From Sva-07 sp963774765 (GTDB lineage: Bacteria; Actinomycetota; Acidimicrobiia; Acidimicrobiales; Ilumatobacteraceae): a stretch of 64,000 nucleotides of DNA. Under the pieces are notes generated by a model. It had not been told where the DNA came from, ran no database searches, and worked only from the letters and a program-made list of their open reading frames with translations. A program made the translations under genes and the position numbers. Positions 1 to 8,455 of this stretch are shown here, in pieces. Location: the NCBI GenBank assembly GCA_963774765.1, contig CAVZGP010000011.1, positions 744,001-808,000 on the forward strand, read 5' to 3'. Positions within the stretch are counted from its first letter, which is position 1. Each line of letters begins with the position of its first letter.

Positions 1-1357
1 ACTCCTCGACCTCTTCGGGATAGACCTTCTCGCCGCCGGTGTTGATGCACTGGCTGCCGCGTCCGAGCAGCGTGACGGTGCCATCGGCCTCGATGGTGGC
101 GTAGTCGCCGGGGATCGAGTAGCGCTCGCCGTCGATCACCACGAACGTCTGGGCCGACTTCGCCTCGTCCTTGTAGTAGCCGATCGGCGTCCGCCCGGGG
201 AGGGCCACCCGGCCGAGCTCGCCGGAGCCCGGCACGACGTCGCGGCCCTCGTCGGTGATCACCCGGGTGGTCGGGCCGAGTTCGAACTTGGCGGTCTCGC
301 CGCTCGACTCGGACGTCGTGGTGTTGCTCGCCATGCCGATCGCCTCGCTCGATCCCAGCGAGTCGACCATGATCAGCCGCGGGTTGTGGCGCAGCAGACC
401 CTCCTTGGTCTCCTTCGACCACATCACACCGGACGACACGATCACCCGTAACGTCGAGATGTCCCACCGGTCCGGCTCGGCGTCGAGCGCACGGAGGATC
501 GGCTTGGCGAAGGCGTCGCCTACGATCGAGGTGGAGTTGATCCCGTAGTGCTGCACCGTGTCGAGGAACTCCTCCGCGCTGAAGTGGCGGCCCTCCATCG
601 TGGTGATCGAGCCGCCGACCATCAGATTGCTGAGCGCGTTGAACAGCCCGGTGCCGTGCATCAGCGGCGCCGCCGGCATGTTGCGCGGTCCGGCTTCGAC
701 GATCCGTTCGGCAACTGCGTCGAGGTCCTGCTCGGGTGGCATCCGCTTCTTGTTGTTGGCGTCGAGCACCCCGAACAGGTCGTCCTGGCGCCACATCACG
801 CCCTTGGGCATGCCGGTGGTGCCGCCGGTGTACAGCAGGAGGAGGTGATCGCCGCTGCGTCCCCACGGACCCTGAAGGTTGTCGTCGGTCCCCGCGGATG
901 CGGCAGATTCGTACGGCGTCGCCCAGTCGGGGCAGGGGCCGCTGCCGTCGTCGACCCACAGCCACTTGCGGACCTTCGGAACGCGGTCTCGGATGGCATT
1001 GCACTGCTCGACGAACGTGCCGTGGAAGACGACGGCGGTGGCGTCGGCGTTGTCCCACAGGTAGACGAGTTCATCGGCGGCGTAGCGGTAGTTCGTGTTG
1101 ACCACGGCACAACCGGCCTTGAAGGCACCGAAGACCGATTCGAGGTACTCGGGGCTGTTGTAGAGGTACTGGGCGACCTTGTCCTGCTCGGCCGAATCGG
1201 GCCGCAGCAACGCCGAGGCAACGCCGTTGGCGCGCCGATTGAACTCGGCCCACGTGTGCGTGCGGTCACCCTGCTGCTGGGCCAGCGCGTCGGGGATCTG
1301 TGCGGCCACCGTCTCCCACAGATCAGCGAAGTTCCAGCCGGTGTCGGTCGTCGTCAC
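1..1357 (-). CDS. Acyl-CoA synthetase, FadD17/FadD19-like (C-terminus beyond window)
   Basis: ATP-dependent acyl-CoA ligase (adenylate-forming enzyme) that would activate a carboxylic acid to its CoA thioester. Read on the minus strand from a GTG at 1357; the first residues are VTTTDTGWNFADLWETV. The AMP/P-loop motif YTGGTTGMPKGV lies near residues 170-185, and the frame reaches GGEKVYPEEVEE, a late ligase motif, at the window edge, so roughly the last 100 residues are missing. The sequence style resembles actinobacterial FadD17/FadD19 ligases used on steroid side chains; that substrate is inferred only from resemblance. A 43-nt palindrome lies just upstream (1406-1448). The neighbouring dehydrogenase and hydratase genes suggest acyl-CoA catabolism. 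Confidence 0.88.
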   Translation of the reverse strand, partial: MTTTDTGWNFADLWETVAAQIPDALAQQQGDRTHTWAEFNRRANGVASALLRPDSAEQDKVAQYLYNSPEYLESVFGAFKAGCAVVNTNYRYAADELVYLWDNADATAVVFHGTFVEQCNAIRDRVPKVRKWLWVDDGSGPCPDWATPYESAASAGTDDNLQGPWGRSGDHLLLLYTGGTTGMPKGVMWRQDDLFGVLDANNKKRMPPEQDLDAVAERIVEAGPRNMPAAPLMHGTGLFNALSNLMVGGSITTMEGRHFSAEEFLDTVQHYGINSTSIVGDAFAKPILRALDAEPDRWDISTLRVIVSSGVMWSKETKEGLLRHNPRLIMVDSLGSSEAIGMASNTTTSESSGETAKFELGPTTRVITDEGRDVVPGSGELGRVALPGRTPIGYYKDEAKSAQTFVVIDGERYSIPGDYATIEADGTVTLLGRGSQCINTGGEKVYPEEVEE

Positions 1358-1405
1358 GCGGACGAACGTAGCCGCGCGAGCGCAGGCGCGCGTCGCTGCA
1401 CCGAC

Positions 1406-1448
1406 GCGATGAGTTTCCGTGCGGACGGGTCGCGCGGAAACTCATCGC
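1406..1448. repeat. 43-nt palindrome, family C copy 1
   Basis: Perfect 14-nt inverted arms GCGATGAGTTTCCG (1406-1419) and CGGAAACTCATCGC (1435-1448) around a 15-nt centre containing GACGGGTCGCG. A second 43-nt copy with the same centre lies at 30217-30259. It sits in the spacer between two minus-strand genes. It may be a REP-type element or a terminator hairpin for neither or both genes; no T-tract is seen. Confidence 0.85.
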
Positions 1449-1469
1449 TCGGCGATCGGGCGGGGCGGT

Positions 1470-2273
1470 TCAGCGCGGAGGACCCTGGCGGAGGCGGTCG
1501 TAGGCGGCGGTCACCGGCGAGTGCTCGGCCATGGCATCCCACATCGACTCGATCCACCAGGTCGCGCCCGCGTCGGCGTACGCAGCGTGGGAGTGCTCGG
1601 CCATCGTGCCCTCGACGACGATGTCGACGGCGTCCACCGGTCGGTCGGCATCGAGCCGCGCGCGGAGGTTGGCCACCTCGTCGAGGTGCGGCTGACGAGC
1701 CCCACCGTCGCCGTCGAGCACCTGCGGAATCACGCCGTCCCAGCGCATCGCACGGGCCATCGACTTCGGACGACCGAGTGCCCCGACGCACCAGATCGGC
1801 ACCCGCGGTTGTTGCACGGTGTGGCCGATCGTCGGGAACTCGGTCGGTGACACGTGGTGGTGGCGGCCCTCGTAGCCGAACGGCTGCCCGCCCCACAGCC
1901 CGCACATGATGTCGAGTGCTTCGTCCATCAGTTCGGCGCGTGTGCGCCGGTCACATTCCTCGCCGAAGGCATCGAACCCGGTGTTGACCGCGCCGAGTCC
2001 GACCGACAACGTCACCCGGCCGGCGGAGATCCGATCGACTGTCGCCACCTGGCTGGCGAGTTCCCAGGGACGACGGCGCGAGGGTGGCGTCAGCAAGGTG
2101 CCCAACCGGATCTTCGACGTGCGCACTGCTGCGAGACCGAGCGAGATCCAGGCGTCGACGCCCCACACCGGCTCCCACACGAACAGCCCGTCCCAGTCAG
2201 CGTCCTCGGCCGCGGCAGCGAGATCGCCGACGTCCTCGGCGTCGCCCCAGGGGACCACGAAGCCGAACTTCAT
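1470..2273 (-). CDS. LLM-class F420/FMN-dependent oxidoreductase
   Basis: Luciferase-like monooxygenase fold protein of 267 residues. The start MKFGFVVPWGDAEDVGDL is the family N-terminus; an upstream in-frame Met would add a 12-residue non-homologous lead, so the ATG at 2273 is preferred. Family hallmarks are the TIM-barrel segment SKIRLGTLLTPPSRRRPWEL and the loop GRVTLSVGLGAV that contacts the deazaflavin or flavin. Members use F420 or FMNH2; the short length and Gly-rich loop fit F420-dependent reductases of Actinobacteria. The substrate cannot be told. It is transcribed away from the DinB-like gene at 2342, with 68 nt between the two starts. Confidence 0.85.
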   Translation of the reverse strand: MKFGFVVPWGDAEDVGDLAAAAEDADWDGLFVWEPVWGVDAWISLGLAAVRTSKIRLGTLLTPPSRRRPWELASQVATVDRISAGRVTLSVGLGAVNTGFDAFGEECDRRTRAELMDEALDIMCGLWGGQPFGYEGRHHHVSPTEFPTIGHTVQQPRVPIWCVGALGRPKSMARAMRWDGVIPQVLDGDGGARQPHLDEVANLRARLDADRPVDAVDIVVEGTMAEHSHAAYADAGATWWIESMWDAMAEHSPVTAAYDRLRQGPPR

Positions 2274-2341
2274 GTCATCGACCGTAGACCCTGGAGAGAA
2301 CCCATGCACGCGGTCGGCCGGTGGTTGACCAGAATTGCCCC

Positions 2342-2890
2342 ATGACCGACACGATCGTGCCCGACGACAAGGACTGGACCTGGGTGCTCGAGCGCCGGTG
2401 CCCCGAGTGTGGTTTCGATGCCCGATCCGTCGACGTGCATGGAGTCGGCGCGTTGATCAGGGCGAACGCCGAGACGTGGGGCGAGATGTTGGGTGGCGAT
2501 GCCACGTCGGTCCGGACTCGTTCGGAGCCCGAGCGCTGGTCGCAGCTCGAGTACGGCGCCCACGTGCGCGACGTCTTCGTCCTCTACCTGCAACGTCTCA
2601 CGATGATGCTCGACACCGACAATCCGCTGTACCCCAACTGGGACCAGGACGAGACGGCGGTCGAGTCGCGCTACGATCTGCAGGACCCGGCCGTCGTCGC
2701 GGCCGAACTGCGAGTGGCGGCGGAGGCGCTCGCCGGTGCGTTCGATGGCGTGCACGGCGACCAGTGGTCACGCCCCGGACGCCGTTCCGACGGGGCATCG
2801 TTCACCGTCCAGTCGTTCGCCAGGTATCTGATCCACGATCCGGTCCATCATCTCTGGGACTGCGGGATCGACGCATCACCGGGTTCGTGA
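2342..2890 (+). CDS. DinB-fold / mycothiol-maleylpyruvate-isomerase-like protein
   Basis: 182 residues, four-helix-bundle DinB superfamily. The ATG at 2342 gives MTDTIVPDDKDWTWVLERRC; a GTG 21 nt upstream is possible but adds an unrelated lead. Seen: the N-terminal CPECGFD motif typical of actinobacterial members, three metal-site style histidines (YGAHVRDVF in the middle, and HDPVHHLWD near the C-terminus), and no signal peptide. Family members bind a divalent metal and often act in mycothiol-dependent thiol transfer; the reaction here is unknown. It starts divergently from the F420 oxidoreductase gene. Confidence 0.8.
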   Translation: MTDTIVPDDKDWTWVLERRCPECGFDARSVDVHGVGALIRANAETWGEMLGGDATSVRTRSEPERWSQLEYGAHVRDVFVLYLQRLTMMLDTDNPLYPNWDQDETAVESRYDLQDPAVVAAELRVAAEALAGAFDGVHGDQWSRPGRRSDGASFTVQSFARYLIHDPVHHLWDCGIDASPGS

Positions 2891-3041
2891 CCAGCCCTCC
2901 AGGTGTCGGCGCGGTGCCTGGTTTGCCGACGCAAACGCCGCGAACGTCGCCGTGAGGAGCAGGACAGATCGCCGCACAGCTGTCATGAGCGCGGCCCGAC
3001 GCGACGAGCCGTGGCGTGGCGTCCGAGCCCTGTCGGCGACC

Positions 3042-3053
3042 TACAGTCGCCGG
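3042..3053 (+). promoter_or_regulatory. Leaderless-type -10 box for the 3054 gene
   Basis: TACAGT at 3042-3047 is followed by six bases and the ATG. There is no Shine-Dalgarno sequence. This is the same geometry as a dozen other starts in the window. Confidence 0.45.
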
Positions 3054-4190
3054 ATGGGTTCGTCACCGATCGTCGCTTCGGCACGCGACCTCGCCGAGTT
3101 GATCGAGGCGAACGCCGAAGACGGCGAACGGATCCGGCGCCTGCCGCTTCCCACGGTCAAGGCGCTGCGCGACGCGCAGCTGTTGCGAATGTGCGTACCT
3201 GAGGCGTACGGCGGCCCGGAGGTCGACCCGATGACGCTCGTGGGAGCGATCGAAGCGGTCGCCCACAGCGATGGCGCGGCTGGCTGGTGCACGATGATCG
3301 CCTCGACGACGTCGTCGATGGCATCACTGCTTGCGCACGAATCGGCGAACGAGATCTACGGCGATCCCAACTCGATCACCGGCGGCGTGTTCGCCCCCAA
3401 CGGCAAGGGTGAAGCGCTCACGGTCGACGGCGTCGACGGGTTCTCGGTGACGGGTCGCTGGGCATGGGGGAGCGGTACGCAGCATTGCCAATGGGTGCTC
3501 GGTGGTGCGCTCTGCGACGATGGCACGTTCAGACTGTGCTGGTTTCCACAGTCGGCGGTCACCTTTCACGACACATGGCACACGACGGGGATGCGTGGGT
3601 CGGGATCGCTCGACTACTCGGTCAACGCAGTGTTCGTACCGGCCGCTCGCACCATCCAGCCTGGTGTGACCCGCCCCGTGGTACGAACACCGCTGTCGCA
3701 GTTCCCGAACTTCACGCTGCTGGCGGCCGGCGTGTCGGCGGTGGGGCTCGGCGTGGCGCGTCGGGCACTCGACGAACTCGTCGAGCTCGCGCAGGGAAAG
3801 AAGCCGCAGTACTCGTCGAAGACGCTCGCGCAGAGTGGCTTCACCCAGACCGAACTCGCCCGGGCCGAGGGCAAACTGCGCGCGGCGCGGGCGTTCCTGC
3901 TCGACGAACTCCGATCGTCATGGGGTGCAGCGGTCGCGGGCGCCGAGGTCACGGTCGAAGCGCGCACGGGGATCCGGCTCGCCGCGACTCACGCAGCGAG
4001 CGTCGGTGCCGAAGTGGCCGACGTCGCGTTCACCCTCGCGGGCGGTAGCGCGGTGTACGACACCAGCGTGCTCGGGCGGTGCCTGCGAGATGCGCACGTC
4101 GTGACCCAGCACATCCAGACCGCTCCGAAACTCAACGAGACGATCGGCAAGCTGCTGCTCGGCCTCGAGGTCGACACCTCGATGTTCTGA
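3054..4190 (+). CDS. Acyl-CoA dehydrogenase-fold flavoprotein (HsaA/HpaB-like)
   Basis: 378 residues. The ATG at 3054 is chosen because it matches the family length and follows a TACAGT -10 box. Domain order is the acyl-CoA dehydrogenase N-terminal helical domain (LRMCVPEAYGGPEVDPM, about residues 45-62), a middle beta domain (GRWAWGSGTQHCQWVLGG) and a C-terminal helical domain ending in AGGSAVYDTSVLGR. This C-terminal pattern is typical of group D flavin monooxygenases (HsaA, HpaB, DszC relatives) rather than true beta-oxidation dehydrogenases; no catalytic Glu of the classic type is obvious. It is followed by an enoyl-CoA hydratase gene whose start region touches its stop, so the two are probably co-transcribed. 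Substrate unknown. Confidence 0.82.
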   Translation: MGSSPIVASARDLAELIEANAEDGERIRRLPLPTVKALRDAQLLRMCVPEAYGGPEVDPMTLVGAIEAVAHSDGAAGWCTMIASTTSSMASLLAHESANEIYGDPNSITGGVFAPNGKGEALTVDGVDGFSVTGRWAWGSGTQHCQWVLGGALCDDGTFRLCWFPQSAVTFHDTWHTTGMRGSGSLDYSVNAVFVPAARTIQPGVTRPVVRTPLSQFPNFTLLAAGVSAVGLGVARRALDELVELAQGKKPQYSSKTLAQSGFTQTELARAEGKLRAARAFLLDELRSSWGAAVAGAEVTVEARTGIRLAATHAASVGAEVADVAFTLAGGSAVYDTSVLGRCLRDAHVVTQHIQTAPKLNETIGKLLLGLEVDTSMF

Positions 4191-4204
4191 TGGGAGACGC
4201 GGTG

Positions 4205-4984
4205 ATGGACACCATCCGAATCGAGCGCGACGGCCCGCTCCTGGTCGTCACGATCGACCACCCCGATTCGGCGATGAACGCCGTCGACGAACAACTGCAC
4301 CGCGACCTCTGGGAGCTGTTCCGGCAGCTCGCCGCCGAGAACGAGGCGCGGGCGATCGTCCTCACGGGATCTGGCCGAGCGTTCTCCGCAGGCGGCGACA
4401 TGTCGTGGTTCCCCGAGCTGCGCCACCCGGAGCGGCTGCACGCGCTGCGACGCGAGGGCAAGCAGTTGATCTGGAATCTGCTCGATGTCGAGGTGCCGAT
4501 CGTGTGCGCGCTCAACGGGCCGGCTGTGGGGCTCGGGGCGTCGGTGGCGTTGCTCTGCGACGTGATCGTGATGGCCGACACGGCGTCGATCATCGACCCC
4601 CACGTCCAGGTCGGCCTCGTCGCCGGTGATGGTGGCGCGGCGATCTGGCCGCTGCTGCTGGGGCCGCTGGCCGCGAAGCGCCATCTCATGCTGGGTGAGC
4701 CGCTGACCGCCGACGCGGCCTTGGCGATGGGGGTCGCGTCCGAGGTCTGCCCTGCGGGTGACGTCGTCGATTCGGCGCGGCGGTGGGCGCAACGGCTCGC
4801 CGATCAGCCTCCGCTCGCCGTTCAAGGCACCAAGGTCGCGGTGAACGCGCAGATCAAGCAGGCGCTGTTGACGAGCTTCGACGTGTCGACGGCGCTCGAG
4901 ATGAGCTGCTTCCACTCGGCCGACCACGCCGAGGCGGTCAGCGCATTCGTCGAGAAACGAACACCGACCTTCGAGGGCCGCTGA
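4205..4984 (+). CDS. Enoyl-CoA hydratase/isomerase (crotonase family)
   Basis: 259 residues, the normal length of this family. The ATG at 4205 has GGGAG 8 nt upstream; an alternative ATG at 4190 overlaps the previous stop. Crotonase signatures are GSGRAFSAGGDMSWF (oxyanion-hole loop) and ALNGPAVGLGASVALLCDVIVM (second oxyanion-hole Gly). Acts on acyl-CoA thioesters, by hydrating or isomerising a double bond. The family's Glu pair is not fully conserved (VGLVAGDGGAAIWP is present instead of a clear E..E), so it could be a variant acting on a ring or branched substrate. It is in a tight cluster with the flavoprotein upstream and the nitroreductase 26 nt downstream. Confidence 0.88.
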   Translation: MDTIRIERDGPLLVVTIDHPDSAMNAVDEQLHRDLWELFRQLAAENEARAIVLTGSGRAFSAGGDMSWFPELRHPERLHALRREGKQLIWNLLDVEVPIVCALNGPAVGLGASVALLCDVIVMADTASIIDPHVQVGLVAGDGGAAIWPLLLGPLAAKRHLMLGEPLTADAALAMGVASEVCPAGDVVDSARRWAQRLADQPPLAVQGTKVAVNAQIKQALLTSFDVSTALEMSCFHSADHAEAVSAFVEKRTPTFEGR

Positions 4985-5010
4985 CCCTGGAAACGGGTAC
5001 GGTCGCCGAG

Positions 5011-5676
5011 ATGGATGCAATCGAGGCGATCATGACGACGCGGGCGATCCGCCGTTTCACCGACGAGCCCGTGACCGACGACGAGATCGCGATCTGTCTG
5101 CGCGCGGCCCAACAGGCTCCGAGTGGCGGCAACGTCCAGCCGCAGCAGTACGTCGTGGTGACCGACACGGACACCAAGGCGACCATCGCGCAGTGGTATC
5201 GAACGTCGTTCGACCGCTACGAGCAGTCGCTTCCCGACGCGTCGGCGTTCCGGGATGAAGCTGCAGCGGAATCGTGGCGCAAGACCCGGGCCGCGAGTCG
5301 GCATCTCGCCGATCATGTGCAGGACGCACCGGCGATCGTGTTCTTCCTGCAGCCGATCATCCCGTGGACGCCGTCCGACGACGACGGTCCGATGGACATC
5401 GGGCGTCTCGACGCGAGCGTCTACCCGGCCGTCCAGAACTTCTGTGTCGCTGCCCGGGCGCTCGGCATCGGCACCTCGCTGACCACCGTGATCCGCATCC
5501 ACGCCGCCGAGACACTCGCGGCGTTGGGAGTCCCGGCCAACGACGACGGCACACCCCGCTTCGAGATCGCCGCGTGCATCCCGATCGGTCGTCCCGCCGG
5601 GAACTTCGGTGTCGCTCCACGCAAACCAGCAAGCGCCGTCACCCACTGGAACACCTTCGGCGACCGCCGCCGCTGA
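5011..5676 (+). CDS. Nitroreductase-family flavoprotein
   Basis: 221 residues, FMN-dependent NAD(P)H oxidoreductase of the nitroreductase superfamily. The ATG at 5011 follows TACGGT by seven bases, which suggests a leaderless transcript. Seen: the FMN-binding N-terminus TTRAIRRFTDEPV, the second signature APSGGNVQPQQY, and the C-terminal GIGTSLTT..IPIGRP FMN contacts. Such enzymes reduce nitroaromatics, quinones or enones; the physiological substrate is unknown. Its TGA stop is also the first three bases of a GC-rich repeat (5674-5718). Confidence 0.87.
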   Translation: MDAIEAIMTTRAIRRFTDEPVTDDEIAICLRAAQQAPSGGNVQPQQYVVVTDTDTKATIAQWYRTSFDRYEQSLPDASAFRDEAAAESWRKTRAASRHLADHVQDAPAIVFFLQPIIPWTPSDDDGPMDIGRLDASVYPAVQNFCVAARALGIGTSLTTVIRIHAAETLAALGVPANDDGTPRFEIAACIPIGRPAGNFGVAPRKPASAVTHWNTFGDRRR

Positions 5677-5718
5677 CGGTCCTCCCGGGGGAGTCCGGGA
5701 CGGGGCCGGGGAGGACCG
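5674..5718. repeat. GC-rich hairpin, family F (inverted relative of the 20.75-kb tandem repeat)
   Basis: TGACGGTCCTCCC at 5674-5686 begins with the nitroreductase stop codon and pairs with GGGAGGACCG at 5709-5718. The 22 bases 5697-5718 are the exact reverse complement of part of the 36-nt unit repeated at 20752-20858. Likely a terminator-like or REP-type element. Confidence 0.75.
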
Positions 5719-5764
5719 AAGTCGGGCTCGGGGAACCAGGGTGACGATCTGCGACGATGATCCG

Positions 5765-6962
5765 ATGACCGCTGTCGAGTCCGATCGTCTCACCGTGGAC
5801 CTGCTGGACCCTGCGCTGTACCAGCGCAACCCGCACGACGTGTGGGCGTGGATGCGGGCCAACGAGCCGGTGTACCGCGACGACCGCAACGGGCTGTGGG
5901 CGGTCACCCGCCACGCCGACCTGATGGACGTCGAGCGACGCTCGACGGTGTTCCTGTCGGGCCAGGGGTACCGGGCGGTGTGGTCGCCCGAGGAGATCAA
6001 CATGATCGCCCAGGACGATCCTCGCCACCGCCAGCAGCGCATGCTCGTGCAACCCAAGCTGACGGGCAAGTCGGTCGCCCAGCGCCAGGCCGAGATCGTC
6101 GCGCTGGCGACCGAACTGATCGACGACGCCCTGGCCGCCGGCGACGAGATGGACGTGATCGAGGCGCTCGCCGGGCAGTTGCCCGGCCCGGTTCACCGCT
6201 CGGATCCTCGGCTTCCCCGAGGAGATGTGGCCGCAGATCAAGTCGTGGTCGGAGCGCTTGATGCGCACCGACATGCGCGACCGTGACGGCGAGGTGTTCC
6301 GCGACTTCTTCGCCGCCAACATGGAGTTCGTCGGGGTGCTCGGCGAGATCGCACCGAACAAGCTCGCAGAACCCGGTGACGACCTGATCAGCGTGTGGCT
6401 GCACTCGACGATCGATGGTCAGCCGCTCCCGCCGGCGACCATCGTGCACGAAGTCGGCCTGTTCATCGCTGGCGGTGCCGAGACCACCCGCACCGCGATC
6501 GCCCACGGCCTCCACGCCTTCACGCAGCACCCCGAGCAGTGGGACGCGATCGGCGCCGATCCCGACCTCGTGCCGGGTGCTGTCGAGGAAGTGCTGCGGT
6601 GGGTCACGCCGCTCAACAACTTCTTCCGCCGCGCGGCCACCGACGACCGGATCGGCGATCAGCCCGTCGAGCGCGGCGACCGAGTCATCCTGCTGTACCC
6701 GTCGGCGAACCGTGACGAGGAGGTGTTCACCGATCCGTTCAGCTTCGACATCCGCCGCGACCCGAATCCGCACGTGGCGTTCGGCTTCGGCACGCACCTG
6801 TGCGTCGGCACCCACGTTGCCCGGGCATCGTTGGCCGCGGTGTTCGGCCAGCTCAGCGCGCGGGTCACCGACCTGCGGGTGATCGGGGAACCCGTCGTCG
6901 AGGCGAACATCTTCGCTCGAGCGGTGCAGTCGTTTCGGCTCGGCTACACCGTCCGAGAGTGA
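5765..6962 (+). CDS. Cytochrome P450 (single-base frameshift)
   Basis: Haem monooxygenase of about 398 residues once one base is removed. The first part runs in one frame from the ATG at 5765 to about residue 140 (EALAGQLP), the second in the next frame. The sequence TTGCCCGGCCCGGTTC carries one extra G at 6185-6186; without it the protein reads GQLPARFTARILGFPEEMW. P450 hallmarks are in the second part: the I-helix AGGAETTRT (oxygen activation), ExxR in EEVLRW, and the haem loop FGFGTHLCVGTH with the proximal Cys. Related in style to CYP124/125/142-type actinobacterial P450s. The frameshift may be a real inactivation or a sequencing error; other genes nearby show the same kind of indel. Confidence 0.85.
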
Positions 6963-7009
6963 CCGGAGCCTTCGCCGAGCACAAGACTGTCGGCGACCTC
7001 GGCCACGGC

Positions 7010-7032
7010 GCTACGTCGCATGACGTATTGCG
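7010..7032 (+). promoter_or_regulatory. Dyad operator candidate, copy 1 (upstream of 7097 gene)
   Basis: 23-nt element with a perfect inner dyad TACGTC-GCAT-GACGTA (7012-7027). A reverse-oriented copy identical at 22 of 23 positions lies at 8419-8441. Both copies point the same way relative to the secreted-type gene downstream (7097 plus strand, 8388 minus strand). A dimeric regulator such as the adjacent LuxR-type protein is the natural candidate binder; that is inference. Confidence 0.55.
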
Positions 7033-7096
7033 GTGAACGAGGCGAGTTCGGACCATGGAGCGATGATGCGACAGTGGACTGCCCGGCCAGCCGACG

Positions 7097-7786
7097 GTGC
7101 GATCGACCACGGTCGATGCGACCAGCACCACCTCGATCACCAGCACCACACTGCCGACCACCACCACCACCACGACGACGGTACCGACCACGACAACGGC
7201 ACCGATCACCACGACGGCGTCGGCCGTGCTCGCCTACTGCGATGACGCGGGACTGCTCCCGACCGCAGCGGTGCTCGATTCCGCGCTGACGCTCGACATC
7301 TTGGGCGACGGCAGCGCCGACGACGTGATCGAGGCCTGGGACGTCGAGGGATGGTCGAGACTTCGCCTCACGACGGGTGGATCGGTCGTCTCGGAAGTCA
7401 TCAACCCGGCGCACGACGGCCGCTATCGCCCGCTGGGGGTCGCCCCCGTCTTTCCCGGTGACAGCGCCGAGTTGTTCTCGGTCGTCGGAGACGGCTCTGC
7501 CGCGACAGAGATCGGTGTGTTCGGGATCGATGCCGCGGAGTGTCTCTTCAGCTACACCTACGCCGGCGTCTGCGTTCCGGAGTGGTCGCTCTGTTTCGAC
7601 GGCGGCATCGACCTCTTCACCGCTGGGCAGCGCAGCGATGGCAGGTGGGACGCATCGTCGGCTGCGTACGAGATCGCAAGCCCACGGACGGTGCAATACA
7701 TCGGGGGGACCGACGACCACGCGGAGGGACTCGACGAGCTCGAACTCCGCCCGTACGTGTTCGACTGCTTCGGGCTGTGGCTGTAG
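7097..7786 (+). CDS. Hypothetical protein with Thr-rich N-terminal stretch
   Basis: 229 residues from a GTG at 7097, the only start available because a stop in this frame lies at 7064-7066. Residues 4-40 are almost pure Thr/Ser/Pro, like the linkers that follow lipoprotein or exported-protein signals in related Actinobacteria, but no hydrophobic signal precedes it here. The rest contains a repeat-like Asp/Gly-rich segment (LDILGDGSADDVIEAWDVEG) and six Cys, which suggests an extracytoplasmic fold. The missing signal means either the N-terminus is truncated or an indel separates it. No function is recognised. It shares the upstream dyad element with the lipoprotein gene at 7813-8388. Confidence 0.55.
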   Translation: MRSTTVDATSTTSITSTTLPTTTTTTTTVPTTTTAPITTTASAVLAYCDDAGLLPTAAVLDSALTLDILGDGSADDVIEAWDVEGWSRLRLTTGGSVVSEVINPAHDGRYRPLGVAPVFPGDSAELFSVVGDGSAATEIGVFGIDAAECLFSYTYAGVCVPEWSLCFDGGIDLFTAGQRSDGRWDASSAAYEIASPRTVQYIGGTDDHAEGLDELELRPYVFDCFGLWL

Positions 7787-7812
7787 AACGCCCGCGCGAT
7801 CCGCCGGCCTGA

Positions 7813-8388
7813 TCAGCAACGAGCGTCGAGGATCACGGCGACCTGGTCGCCGTGCGGACGGGTCGTGCCGATCGCATCCATGAGGAACGAGCCGGACACG
7901 ATCGCACCGTCCACTGTGAGCGGCTCGGTGTCGAGGTCGGCCTTGTAGAGCATCTGTTCGTTCTGGCCATTCTCGTCGTAGTCACCTTCGAGCGTTCCGA
8001 CCTGGGTGATGAAGTCCTGATCGAGGCCCGCCCGCGTGAGTGAGAATCGGAACGCGCCATCTGCCGTGGTCCCGAACAGGTCGTAGCTGTCCGGAATCTC
8101 GAAGTCGTCGGTGTTCGACGTCTCGCAGGTCGACATCACGAACTCGTAGGTCGTTCCATCGACCATCGTCAGCGTTGCCGTACCAGAGCCACCGGACGCG
8201 GAATCGGCTGCGCCGTCGTCGCCGGTGCTGGGATCGGCGACCTCGCCAGTGGACTGGTCCTGGACGGAACCGGCCGTGTCCGGCGTTGTCGTGGAGTCGC
8301 CGTCTGACCCGCAGGCGCCCAGGCTGCCCAGCAACACCGCAGTCAGAGCGATCGACCGAGCCGTGGTGCTGAGGATGGCGAGATGCAT
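7813..8388 (-). CDS. Hypothetical secreted lipoprotein
   Basis: 191 residues, start ATG at 8388 with AGGAGAG 7-13 nt upstream on the minus strand. A signal peptide ends in the lipobox LGSLGAC, so Cys-26 would be lipidated and the protein anchored outside the membrane. A low-complexity Ser/Asp/Gly/Thr linker follows to about residue 75, then a globular domain of about 115 residues with two Cys (STCETS and the C-terminal DARC) that could form a disulphide. No family is recognised. It is transcribed divergently from the LuxR-type regulator gene, with the second dyad operator candidate between the two starts. Confidence 0.75.
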   Translation of the reverse strand: MHLAILSTTARSIALTAVLLGSLGACGSDGDSTTTPDTAGSVQDQSTGEVADPSTGDDGAADSASGGSGTATLTMVDGTTYEFVMSTCETSNTDDFEIPDSYDLFGTTADGAFRFSLTRAGLDQDFITQVGTLEGDYDENGQNEQMLYKADLDTEPLTVDGAIVSGSFLMDAIGTTRPHGDQVAVILDARC

Positions 8389-8418
8389 GCCTCAACGCTC
8401 TCCTGCCTGCCTGCCCGA

Positions 8419-8441
8419 CGCAATACGTCATCCGACGTAGC
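8419..8441 (-). promoter_or_regulatory. Dyad operator candidate, copy 2 (between lipoprotein and LuxR-type gene)
   Basis: The inner dyad on the plus strand is TACGTC-ATCC-GACGTA at 8424-8439. It lies 31 nt before the lipoprotein start and 15 nt before the regulator start, so bound protein could control both genes. TACGGT at 8445-8450 is a plausible -10 box for the regulator, only 5 nt from its ATG, and the dyad lies directly upstream of it. Confidence 0.55.
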
Positions 8442-8455
8442 CGCTACGGTGGCCC

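Noticed and set aside
5765..6962. Programmed ribosomal frameshift in the P450
   Set aside because: No slippery heptamer at 6180-6190 and similar indels occur in unrelated genes, so error or mutation is more likely.
7010..8441. Insertion element with 23-nt terminal inverted repeats
   Set aside because: The enclosed genes are not transposases, no target duplication flanks the repeats, and both copies sit at promoters; a shared operator fits better.
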